From Algibacter mikhailovii (GTDB lineage Bacteria > Bacteroidota > Bacteroidia > Flavobacteriales > Flavobacteriaceae): DNA of 64,000 bases. The stretch is taken from the NCBI RefSeq assembly GCF_014651495.1, contig NZ_BMWZ01000006.1:198697-262696 (forward strand). The letters are read 5' to 3'. A program made the translations under genes and the position numbers. The notes under the pieces are model-generated. The model was not told where the DNA came from and searched no databases. It saw only the letters and a list, made by a program, of their open reading frames with translations. How positions within the stretch are numbered: the first letter of the stretch is position 1; every line of letters begins with the position of its first letter. Shown piece by piece: positions 51,296-59,746 of this stretch.

Positions 51296-52834
51296 TTAGT
51301 CCTTATGTGCTTCTACGTCACCGCCAATATCATTTTCCGTATAGCCTTCTAATACAATTTTGAAGGAAAAAGCGAATTTAGAAGGATAGGACTTTGGTGG
51401 TTTTATAATTAATCCTTCTTCAGTTCTTTTCCATTCTATTTTTTCGTTGCTTCCTAAAAGCGTAATATCCTCAATTTTGGAGTTTAAAACACCAATTTGA
51501 GTACTTAATGACTTAATTATTATCTGATCTTCGGGCACATCCAAAACAATGGCATAGAATTCTTTATCGGATTTTTTTGTAAATCTAATATCCTTATTGG
51601 TATACTCTATTTTATGTTTTTCTACTTTATGACCACCTTCTGGTAATCTAGTAGGTCCTTCACCAAATATAGTCCATGGTCTTGTACTATAAATGGCATC
51701 CCCATTTATGGCTAACCAATTCCCGATGTTTAAAAGTAAGTCTTCCATGACTTGCGGAATGGTGCCATCTGGATTTGGTGGCACATTTAAAAGCATGAGG
51801 CCATTTTTAGAAACAATGTCAACAAGTATATCTACAAGTTCGTTAGCTGTTTTAAATTTGGCATTAGGTCTATAAAACCAAGCCCCTGGAGATGTATCTG
51901 TTAGCCAAGCTGGAGATTTGGGTTGATTAGGTCTACCTCTTTCATAATCTTTCACAGCTGTGGTAATTGGGAATGTACTTTCTTTATAAGCCACAGCAAC
52001 TTCTTTATTCCATTCTAAACCTTTGTTATAATAATAAGCCAAGAATTCTTGACGGCATTCTTCAGTCATATTTTCTAACCACCAATCAAACCATATTAAA
52101 TCTGGCTGATAGACATCAATATACTCTTTTAATTTAGCCCACCATTCTTGATAAAAACGGTCATCGGGTGTATTAGATTCTAGGGCATGTGGACTTGTAT
52201 ATAAATCATAATCTTTTGGGTTTATATTTCCATGAGCGTGAGCTGGAGCGAAGAATTTCCAAGTAAAAGCATGATGAAAAGAAGCCATAAAGCGCATCCC
52301 ATTGGCTTCAATGGCCGACTTTAAATCGGCTGATGGGTCAATGCCACCATAGTTTTTCGAATTCCATCGCGTCGCTTTACTATCCCACATGGCAAAATTA
52401 TCATGATGCATGGCTACAGGTCCGGCAAATTTAGCTCCTGATTTTTTGAACAAATCCGCCCATGTTTTTGCATCAAATCCAGAAGGGTCAAACTGTTCAA
52501 TTATATGTTTATAACCGTATTTTTTAGGATTCCCATACTTCTTTTTATGATGTAAGTAATTATTGCTTGGTTTTCCGTTATCGGTGGGTACTTTTTTACC
52601 ATCTTTATACATTAGCATACCATGCCAACCACCATAATGTTTATCTGGATCGATACCCGAAAACACCGAAGAAGCTGGTCCCCAATGGGCGTAGATGCCA
52701 AATTTAGCATCTTGAAACCATGCAGGTACTTGATTAACGGTGGCCAAGGATTTCCAGTTTTTTTGATATTTTTCTTGAGCACTTAACATGCTATAAAAAG
52801 TACAAGTAAGAATAATTAATAAGGTGTTTTTCAT
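51296..52834 (-). CDS. GH29 alpha-L-fucosidase/alpha-L-galactosidase, secreted
   Basis: A 512-residue GH29 enzyme with a signal peptide (MKNTLLIILTCTFYSMLSAQ). Signatures: AKFGIYAHWGPASSVFSG, KFAGPVAMHHDNFAMWDSKA, and YQPDLIWFDWWLENM with nucleophile Asp250. KNGLMLLNVPPNPDGTIPQ marks the barrel end, followed by a C-terminal beta-sandwich. The long N-terminal loop (HYGGWHGMLMYKDGKKVPTDNG) is absent from the 47861 paralogue and probably shapes the substrate pocket. It is the first gene of a two-gene operon with a sulfatase. Alternatives to fucosidase are as for the paralogue. Confidence 0.93.
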   Translation of the reverse strand: MKNTLLIILTCTFYSMLSAQEKYQKNWKSLATVNQVPAWFQDAKFGIYAHWGPASSVFSGIDPDKHYGGWHGMLMYKDGKKVPTDNGKPSNNYLHHKKKYGNPKKYGYKHIIEQFDPSGFDAKTWADLFKKSGAKFAGPVAMHHDNFAMWDSKATRWNSKNYGGIDPSADLKSAIEANGMRFMASFHHAFTWKFFAPAHAHGNINPKDYDLYTSPHALESNTPDDRFYQEWWAKLKEYIDVYQPDLIWFDWWLENMTEECRQEFLAYYYNKGLEWNKEVAVAYKESTFPITTAVKDYERGRPNQPKSPAWLTDTSPGAWFYRPNAKFKTANELVDILVDIVSKNGLMLLNVPPNPDGTIPQVMEDLLLNIGNWLAINGDAIYSTRPWTIFGEGPTRLPEGGHKVEKHKIEYTNKDIRFTKKSDKEFYAIVLDVPEDQIIIKSLSTQIGVLNSKIEDITLLGSNEKIEWKRTEEGLIIKPPKSYPSKFAFSFKIVLEGYTENDIGGDVEAHKD

Positions 52835-52949
52835 TTTAGTTTGATTGAAATTTTGAAGGTGAAAGTCTTTTTTAGCTACACGTTTTAATCTTAAAAATCA
52901 TGAGGTCACCTTTTGCTTTTTTGATTTTGTATAGCTTCCTCAAATGTAT

Positions 52950-52968
52950 AGTTAGATTGTTTTAACGA
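52950..52968. repeat. AGTTAGATTGTTTTAACGA repeat, copy 1
   Basis: Differs at two positions from the copy at 53341-53359. The core TTGTTTTAA (52957-52965) recurs inverted as TTAAAACAA at 53415-53423. Located upstream of the GH29 operon, it is a candidate regulator site. Confidence 0.5.
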
Positions 52969-53340
52969 GGTTTACAAATGAGTATTTTTATAAAACGTAT
53001 GTTCTTTATAAGGTTCGTAATAGTATTTTTAGCTCTATTTACATGTTGTTTAGTTTTGATGGAGCGCACATAGTGTTCATCGTTAAAGACGGAACTCTTT
53101 TGTAGGTAGCTATAATTTTTATATGGCTAATACCATCCCATTTTTTTCATAACTGCTCCATCAATAGGAGAGACTTCTGTGGTTCATAGGTTTGCATTTT
53201 GAAATGATCTTTTAATGCACTAGTTATATAGAAAATTGAATGTTGACATGTAGAATCATTGTATCCTACGAATAGTGGATTTTAGAAGTTTTTTGTTAAA
53301 TATTATTAATTAAATCATTTGTTGTAGAGATAAAAACAAC

Positions 53341-53359
53341 AGTTAAATTGTTTTAATGA
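53341..53359. repeat. AGTTAAATTGTTTTAATGA repeat, copy 2
   Basis: 17 of 19 bases match copy 1 at 52950. It lies 78 bases upstream of the plus-strand sulfatase start, and the core TTGTTTTAA is at 53348-53356. A bidirectional operator pair is plausible. Confidence 0.5.
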
Positions 53360-53436
53360 AGTAGGGTATAATTTTACGAAAGTTCCTATTATTAACTGTT
53401 TTGTCTATGTTTAGTTAAAACAAATACATTGACCCA

Positions 53437-54879
53437 ATGCGTATACATCCTTTATTTTATGCTTTAAAGATTTTTGTTCCAACCGCGTTCATTGCTTTCT
53501 TTTCTATTGTTGTTTTACTCGGTTTTAAATCAAATATCGGGCTAGATGTTCAGGAAAGGCCTAATATAATTGTAGTTCTTACTGATGATCAAGGGTGGGC
53601 AGATGTTGGATTTAATGGCGCCACAGATATCCCTACGGAACATTTGGATAAACTTGCGGAAGAAGGGGTGATATTTTCTAATGGCTATGTCTCGCACCCA
53701 TATTGCAGCCCTTCAAGAGCCGGATTATTAACGGGTAGATATCAAGCAAGGTTTGGACATGATTGCAATATGCCATATCAAGGTGAAAATGATGATACTA
53801 TTGGAACGCCACTTAGTGAAAAGATGATTTCAGAAGCCTTGAAAAAGCATGGTTATACAACAAGTGCTATTGGAAAATGGCATGTTGGTGACCATCCAAA
53901 TCTACACCCAACAAACCAGGGGTTTGATCATTGGTTTGGTTTTCCTGGTGGCGGGATGAATTATTGGGGTATGCCAAATGGACCTCTAAGAACAGTTTAT
54001 AGAAATGGGGTAGAGGTGCCTCAAAATGAATTGTCTTATTTAACCGATGATTTTACAGATGAAGCCATAGGTTTTATTAAAAAAAATGAAGACCGTCCGT
54101 TTTTTATATATCTAGCCTATAACGCTCCTCATGCTCCAAATCATGCGCGTAAACAGTATTTAGAAAACACAAAACATATAGAATATGCGGGTAGAAGTAT
54201 TTATGGAGCTATGGTAAATGCCGTAGATCACGGTATAGGTAGAATAGATTCAACATTAGTGGCTCATGATATAAAGGACAATACGGTAATTGTATTTTTA
54301 AGCGATAATGGCGGCAGGATAGAGTATGCTGATAATAGGCCGAATAGAGGGCATAAGGGCATGCTATTTGAAGGCGGTATTAAAGTGCCTTTTTTTATGA
54401 GCTGGCCAGATGGGCTTAAGGGAAATCAACATTATGAACAACCTGTGTCGTCTTTAGATTTATATCCAACATTATTAAATATCGCTGGAGGTCAAGCGGC
54501 ATCTGAAAAACAACTGGATGGGGCAGATTTGATGCCTTATTTAAAGGGTGAAAACAAAGGAAAACCGCATGATTTATTATTTTGGCGTTCGTCCGGTGGA
54601 TTTGAATATGCGGTAAGAAATGAGCAGTATAAGCTTTATAAAAGTGCCTACAAGGATAAGGTGTTACTTTTTGATTTGGAGAACGACCCTTTAGAACGTC
54701 ATGATATTGCTGATGAAAATCCAGATTTAATAGCAGCCTTAAAGGCCGAATACCTGAAGTGGGATTCTAAAAATATAAAGCCCGGATGGTTTGATCCTCA
54801 TGCAGAGAATGTAATAAAAGAAGAGGCCAAAGTTAAAAGTGAAAGAAATAAATCATTAAGCCCAACAGAGCGGGACTAA
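53437..54879 (+). CDS. S1-family sulfatase, arylsulfatase A/GALNS-like
   Basis: A 480-residue sulfatase. The N-terminus is a long hydrophobic segment (residues about 11-31, IFVPTAFIAFFSIVVLLGF) preceded by MRIHPLFYALK. That is either an uncleaved anchor or a long signal peptide. Metal pair in LTDDQGWADVGF, formylglycine motif C-S-P-S-R (Cys90), GKWHVGDHPNLHPTNQGFDHWFGF, and LSDNGGRIEYADNRPNRGHKG. This is the arylsulfatase A/N-acetylgalactosamine-6-sulfatase pattern, similar to the sulfatase at 37917. It is a single-gene unit, divergent from the GH29 operon and convergent with the GH2 at 55222. Confidence 0.92.
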   Translation: MRIHPLFYALKIFVPTAFIAFFSIVVLLGFKSNIGLDVQERPNIIVVLTDDQGWADVGFNGATDIPTEHLDKLAEEGVIFSNGYVSHPYCSPSRAGLLTGRYQARFGHDCNMPYQGENDDTIGTPLSEKMISEALKKHGYTTSAIGKWHVGDHPNLHPTNQGFDHWFGFPGGGMNYWGMPNGPLRTVYRNGVEVPQNELSYLTDDFTDEAIGFIKKNEDRPFFIYLAYNAPHAPNHARKQYLENTKHIEYAGRSIYGAMVNAVDHGIGRIDSTLVAHDIKDNTVIVFLSDNGGRIEYADNRPNRGHKGMLFEGGIKVPFFMSWPDGLKGNQHYEQPVSSLDLYPTLLNIAGGQAASEKQLDGADLMPYLKGENKGKPHDLLFWRSSGGFEYAVRNEQYKLYKSAYKDKVLLFDLENDPLERHDIADENPDLIAALKAEYLKWDSKNIKPGWFDPHAENVIKEEAKVKSERNKSLSPTERD

Positions 54880-55221
54880 AATTGCATAGCAAAAATACTT
54901 AGTTTTTATCTATGTGCTTCTAAATTAATAATTGATTAAATTCAAAGGTGACAAGACTGCTGGTATTAAAGAGAATGTCCCTGTTTCAATAGAATAAAAG
55001 TCCGTAAGAATAATCAAACAACACTGTAATTGATATGATGACTTTTCAAAATAGAGGTCCTAAATCGTCTAAGTTATATTGCCTGCTATAGCGCTTTTGG
55101 TCTGACCATTAAGACATATATTATAGACGCTATTCAAAAACTTGCAGCAGTTAAGTCAATAGATCATGGTGCTTAATTCTCAAACTGTGTTGTTTGTTTT
55201 GTTTATTATTCTAATTAGAAT
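54880..55221. other. Convergent intergenic region
   Basis: 342 bases between the plus-strand sulfatase and the minus-strand GH2. It holds a perfect 14-bp palindrome ATTCTAATTAGAAT (55208-55221) ending one base before the GH2 stop codon. It lacks a GC stem and T-run, so it is not a convincing terminator. No gene seen. Confidence 0.4.
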
Positions 55222-58089
55222 TTACATTATTCTCCTAATAATAAAGCCATTTAGCCAGATAGCCTCTTTCTCGATTTTATTTTCAAATTCCAATACAACA
55301 GAATGGTTACCATCTGTTTGGAAGGTAGATTTAATTGATAAAGGCTTGCGTTCCCCAGTATTACCGTTATCATAATAATCCACAATATGATCATCAGATG
55401 TTCTACTGAAAACACCATTTATATCTGTTATACGCACATTAATATTATTATTCAATTTACCTTTTACGGCATGATGAAAGGTCTCTATTTGGTAGGTTCC
55501 CTTATCTAAACCATTAATTTTTAACGACAGACTGCCTTCTTGAATATAAACACCATCTGATCCCATGAAACTTAGATCTCCTAACATACCATTATTGGCT
55601 TCCCAGTTTATACTTTTGTCCGAATTAATTTCAACGCTAGCATCATAATCAACAAGCTTGTATTGTAGGTTTTGTGTGGTATTTCCGGTCCATTCTAACC
55701 AGTCAAATTGAACCAATTGTTTTTCTCCTCCTAAATCCACTCGGGTAATAGGGAAATCATAAATGGCTAATGCGTTATTAGCAATCTCATTTGGATTATA
55801 ATATGATGTTGAAATTGTTGCTTTTGCAGATTTTAGTTTAGACGATTTAGCGGTAATAGTAATATTACCTGGGTTTTGATGGCCCCTTAAATAAATGGAT
55901 GCTACACCATTATGGGGTTTAGCTGGATTGGCGTAAATTTCGCCGTTATCTAAGAGTTCACCATCACCTGAGACAGAAAACTCAATGGCATTATTTGCAT
56001 TAGTAACTACTTCATCATTCTCATCTAGAATATAAGCATGCACTAATCTTAAATCTGACCCACCAGCATAAAATGGTTTGTCTTTAATATTGAACTCTAT
56101 TTTTAGATGATGAGGTTCACCTTGTTTTTCTCTTGAGAATTCGGTTATTTTTTCACCATTGGTATAGCCAATAGCTTTTAATTTTCCAGATTTCCAATGA
56201 AAAGGAAATGTGAAAGAGGGATGGTTTAAATTAGATTTTGTGATATCATTATCAGGATGCTGTTTGCTTATTAATTTGTCGTTATGGTATAGTGCAACTT
56301 CTTGACAGTTACTGTAAACTCTGACTTTTCCATCTTTTGAGGCCGTTTCGTCAGCGATATGAACTATTGGTTTATGGACTAATTCAGATTGGTACCAATA
56401 GTATACTGGTTTAGGCAATCTATATGGTGATAGAACGCCATAGGTTGTCATGAAATCGCGTTTCCATTGATCATCAACAATGTCTGGTTGAAGATGGTTA
56501 TAATCAGCGCCTAGCCATGTTATAGCAGCAAAATTGTTTTTATTGCTTTTATATCTTGAAATATGAAATTGATTAACTTCAGCATTGGGAGAACTACCGT
56601 GCTCCATTACCATGGTAAACGCATTTTCAGGAAATTCAGTGCGTCTGTAATCCATAGTGGCATAGATATCGGTAATCCCTTCATTTTTTGCAGCATTCCA
56701 AGGACTAGAGGCAGAAGCAGTTAATCTAAAGGGGTCTTCTTCTTTTGCAACGGTTTGCATTCTAGGTACAGGACCTCTATGATTTATACCAGCACCCCAA
56801 ATAATAATGGAGGGGTGATTTCTGTGATTTCTTATCATGGTTCTTGTTGCGCTCTCTAAATTTGAAAACCAAGAATCATCGCCCCATTCTATCCATGTTG
56901 AAGGCTCTTCATAAATTAAAATGCCTAATTCATCGCAAGCATTAATAAAGGCATCGTCTTGAGTATAGTGCGACAAACGAATAATATTTAGTCCTGCTTT
57001 TTTATATTGCAGGGCTTCATTGTAGTGGAATGAATTGGGTACGGCATCTCCTATGTTCGGATAGCTTTGATGTCTATTTGCCCCAATCAAAAAAAGAGGT
57101 TCACCATTCAGAACAAAACCTTTGCCTTTTTCTAAAGAAAATTTTCGAAAACCAAAAGTGTTTTCCACAAAATCAACAGGTTCATCATTAGCATAAATTA
57201 CTGAATGTGCACGGTATAAATATGGCGTATCGGGTGACCATAAGTGGTAATTGTCTTCAATAATGGCAGATTGTCTAAACGTGTATGTTGTGTGCGCTTT
57301 AATTTCTGTATTGCTGATTAGTTCCTTAATAAGGTAGCCATCAGCATCTATAATCTGGGTCACTATTTTAGCTTGTTTGGAGTCTGCGTTTTCATTTTTA
57401 ATCGTAGTCTTTATTGTAACCGTACCATTGTTTTTATTTACTGTAGGCGTGGTTATATGCACGCCAGCATTAAAGGCTTCCCAGTTGTAATTAACATGAA
57501 GTTTGTTTGTGGTTACCAGGTATACATCTCTATACAGACCTGCATATTTTACATAATCAGTGCGGTGTGGGTCTGGAGGTATTACCTGACTGTAGCTGTT
57601 GTCAGCCTTTACAGTAATGGTATTTTCCTCATTAAGGTATACATAATCGGTAATATCAAAATGGAAAGGGACATAGCCATTTATAGCATGGTGTCCAACC
57701 TTTTTACCATTGACCCATAACTCTGTTGCATTGTGTACTGCTTCGAACTCTAGAAATATTTTATCCTCAGGATTCGCTTTAATTTTTAGTTTTTTTCGGT
57801 ACCAATTAATATCACGTAAATAGTTTTTTTGAACCCAAGTCTCTTTAATGCTATCCATTTCGTATGAAAATAATTTGGGGGTATGCGGGATTGAAACCTC
57901 TTCCCAAGAATTGTCGTCAAATTCTAGGTTACTTGGGGAATCAATAAAATCCCCTGAATGAAATTTCCAATTGTAATTTAAGTTCAATTTTGTCCTGTTT
58001 CCTATTTCATATCCAACAGGTAAACCTTCAGTTTGACCTAAGATAGAACAACTAATTAAAAGAATGACTAGAGATAAATTTTTAAACAT
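55222..58089 (-). CDS. GH2-family protein with altered acid/base residue
   Basis: A 955-residue exported multidomain protein. The N-terminus (MFKNLSLVILLISC) has a lipobox-like LISC. It has a GH2 sugar-binding domain (about 35-200), an Ig-like domain (200-305), and a TIM barrel (305-570). DUF4982-like and Ig-like segments follow (about 620-780), then a C-terminal beta-sandwich of CBM type (about 820-955). The nucleophile segment MVMEHGSSP retains Glu496. Where other GH2 enzymes have G-N-E the sequence reads WGAGINHRG, with His437 replacing the acid/base Glu. It may use another residue, be a substrate-assisted variant, or be inactive. It is divergent from the Tat-type oxidoreductase gene. Confidence 0.88.
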   Translation of the reverse strand: MFKNLSLVILLISCSILGQTEGLPVGYEIGNRTKLNLNYNWKFHSGDFIDSPSNLEFDDNSWEEVSIPHTPKLFSYEMDSIKETWVQKNYLRDINWYRKKLKIKANPEDKIFLEFEAVHNATELWVNGKKVGHHAINGYVPFHFDITDYVYLNEENTITVKADNSYSQVIPPDPHRTDYVKYAGLYRDVYLVTTNKLHVNYNWEAFNAGVHITTPTVNKNNGTVTIKTTIKNENADSKQAKIVTQIIDADGYLIKELISNTEIKAHTTYTFRQSAIIEDNYHLWSPDTPYLYRAHSVIYANDEPVDFVENTFGFRKFSLEKGKGFVLNGEPLFLIGANRHQSYPNIGDAVPNSFHYNEALQYKKAGLNIIRLSHYTQDDAFINACDELGILIYEEPSTWIEWGDDSWFSNLESATRTMIRNHRNHPSIIIWGAGINHRGPVPRMQTVAKEEDPFRLTASASSPWNAAKNEGITDIYATMDYRRTEFPENAFTMVMEHGSSPNAEVNQFHISRYKSNKNNFAAITWLGADYNHLQPDIVDDQWKRDFMTTYGVLSPYRLPKPVYYWYQSELVHKPIVHIADETASKDGKVRVYSNCQEVALYHNDKLISKQHPDNDITKSNLNHPSFTFPFHWKSGKLKAIGYTNGEKITEFSREKQGEPHHLKIEFNIKDKPFYAGGSDLRLVHAYILDENDEVVTNANNAIEFSVSGDGELLDNGEIYANPAKPHNGVASIYLRGHQNPGNITITAKSSKLKSAKATISTSYYNPNEIANNALAIYDFPITRVDLGGEKQLVQFDWLEWTGNTTQNLQYKLVDYDASVEINSDKSINWEANNGMLGDLSFMGSDGVYIQEGSLSLKINGLDKGTYQIETFHHAVKGKLNNNINVRITDINGVFSRTSDDHIVDYYDNGNTGERKPLSIKSTFQTDGNHSVVLEFENKIEKEAIWLNGFIIRRIM

Positions 58090-58440
58090 TGTTGTGATTC
58101 AATTACGATTAGATTTCGAAATTAGGTGTTTGTAGTTATTTTCACTGTGAGAAATATGCAGAATACTATAACATATGGCTTATAATATACCAGCCCTTAC
58201 AAAAGGGATGAATTCATTAGCTTAATCTGTTTTAGATGAACAGTAAATTCACCATATTGTAGCTAATATTTATTGTAATCATTGAATGCATATTAAGACC
58301 GATGAAAAGCTTTAATAGTGTTTTTAAGAAAATATTTAGCGGGGATTGTATTATATTTTTAACTTAAGCCTCTTTAAAAGATTTCATTAAAAAATATGCT
58401 CCTTATTGAGATTATAACAACTAAAAAAACTAAATAAATT
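58090..58440. other. Divergent intergenic region
   Basis: 351 AT-rich bases between the minus-strand GH2 and the plus-strand Gfo/Idh/MocA gene. It must contain both promoters, but no complete TTTG/TAnnTTTG pair, repeat or hairpin stood out. Confidence 0.4.
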
Positions 58441-59625
58441 TTGAAAAGACGCTCATTTATTAAAAAAACAGGAGTTGTTGCATCAGCAGTGGCTTGCTCT
58501 TCTTATGCTTATGGAAGTTTGTTATCTAATGCTAATATGCATAATAAAATAAATATTGGAGTTATTGGAACCGGGGACCGAGGCGGTGGATTGACGTCCA
58601 TAATTAACTCTATTGAGAATATTAACGTCATTGGCTGCTGTGATATTCTTCCTTTTAGATTGGAGCATGGACTATCAAAGGCTAATTCCAAACCCATTGG
58701 GTATTCTGATTATAGGAAGTTGCTTGACAATAAGGATATTGACGCAGTGCTTGTAGCAACGCCCTTTAGCACACACTCAAAAATTGCTATAGATGCCTTG
58801 GATGCAAATAAGCACGTGTATTGTGAAAAAACCTTGGCTAAAGGAAACAGCGGCATACAATCATTAGTAAAAAAATCCAATCAATCAAATAATATATTTC
58901 AAACGGGGCATCAATACCATAGCTCTAGACTATATACGCATGTTGTTGATTTGATAAAACAAGGAAAGGTTGGCAAGATTAGTGCATTTGAATGCCAATG
59001 GAATCGTCATGGAAATTGGAGAAGACCAGTGCCTGAGTCTAAATATGAGAAGGCCGTAAATTGGAGAATGTATCGCGAGTTTTCTGGTGGACTAACTGCC
59101 GAATTAAGTTCACATCAAATTGATTTTGTGAATTGGGTATTAGATGAAGTTCCTTATCAAGTTATGGGTGTTGGCGGTGTTGATTACTGGAAAGATTCAA
59201 GAGAAACTTTTGATAATATACATTTAACATATAGTTACCCTAGTGGCGTGAAAGCAAAATTCACCTGTTTAACAAGTAATGCTAAAAATGGTTATGAAAT
59301 AAAGGTAATGGGTGATAAGGGGACTATTATTATTGATACGCATCGCGCTTGGTTTTATCCTGAAGGTCAAAAAAATAAGGTCATTAAGGATGTTGATGGT
59401 GTTAGTGGTGCTACAGCTCAGTGGGATGAGAATAAAGGATATCCTATTAATGTGGAACATTTAGAACCTAGCAAACAGGCATTGCTTGATTTTAGAGATG
59501 CCATTATAAATAATACTCAGCCAAAGTCTAGCGTGTTAACCGGAGCAAATACGGCTACATGTGTTCAGATGGGACTGGATGCCATGTATAATAATACCGT
59601 AGTACAGTGGCCAAAAGATTTATGA
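58441..59625 (+). CDS. Tat-exported Gfo/Idh/MocA-family protein
   Basis: A 394-residue protein that starts at TTG. No nearer ATG keeps the Tat signal: MKRRSFIKKTGVVASAVACSSYAYG, with twin Arg at residues 3-4, implies folded export with cofactor bound. The Rossmann motif is IGVIGTGDRGGG, the usual EKP is EKTLAKG, and the C-terminal sheet domain is present (HQIDFVNWVLDE). Members are NAD(P)-dependent oxidoreductases; some, grouped as GH109, hydrolyse glycosides through a transient NAD-linked oxidation. Between a GH2 and a sulfatase, a sugar-processing role in the periplasm is likely. The substrate is unknown. Confidence 0.85.
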   Translation: MKRRSFIKKTGVVASAVACSSYAYGSLLSNANMHNKINIGVIGTGDRGGGLTSIINSIENINVIGCCDILPFRLEHGLSKANSKPIGYSDYRKLLDNKDIDAVLVATPFSTHSKIAIDALDANKHVYCEKTLAKGNSGIQSLVKKSNQSNNIFQTGHQYHSSRLYTHVVDLIKQGKVGKISAFECQWNRHGNWRRPVPESKYEKAVNWRMYREFSGGLTAELSSHQIDFVNWVLDEVPYQVMGVGGVDYWKDSRETFDNIHLTYSYPSGVKAKFTCLTSNAKNGYEIKVMGDKGTIIIDTHRAWFYPEGQKNKVIKDVDGVSGATAQWDENKGYPINVEHLEPSKQALLDFRDAIINNTQPKSSVLTGANTATCVQMGLDAMYNNTVVQWPKDL

Positions 59626-59746
59626 TTAGATTGTTTTTTAAGGGGTGAATACCTTTATTATTAACAAAGTATGTGTTTCCTAGTAGGGAATAAGGATGAG
59701 TTTCTAGGTATAGAATAATCAAGTACAGTTTTGGAAAATTTATATT

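Larger units (their letters stand above)
52835..53436. other. Divergent intergenic region with a repeated motif
   Basis: 602 bases between the minus-strand GH29 operon and a plus-strand sulfatase, so it holds both promoters. CAAATGTA at 52941-52948 fits a minus-strand -7 element (TACATTTG) but its possible TTTG is 26 bases away. A 19-base motif is repeated (52950 and 53341) and an inverted core occurs at 53415. No ORF of credible composition seen. Confidence 0.5.

Noticed and set aside
55208-55221. Perfect palindrome ATTCTAATTAGAAT as a terminator
   Set aside because: AT-only stem with a minimal centre and no T-run; it would not form a stable transcription hairpin.
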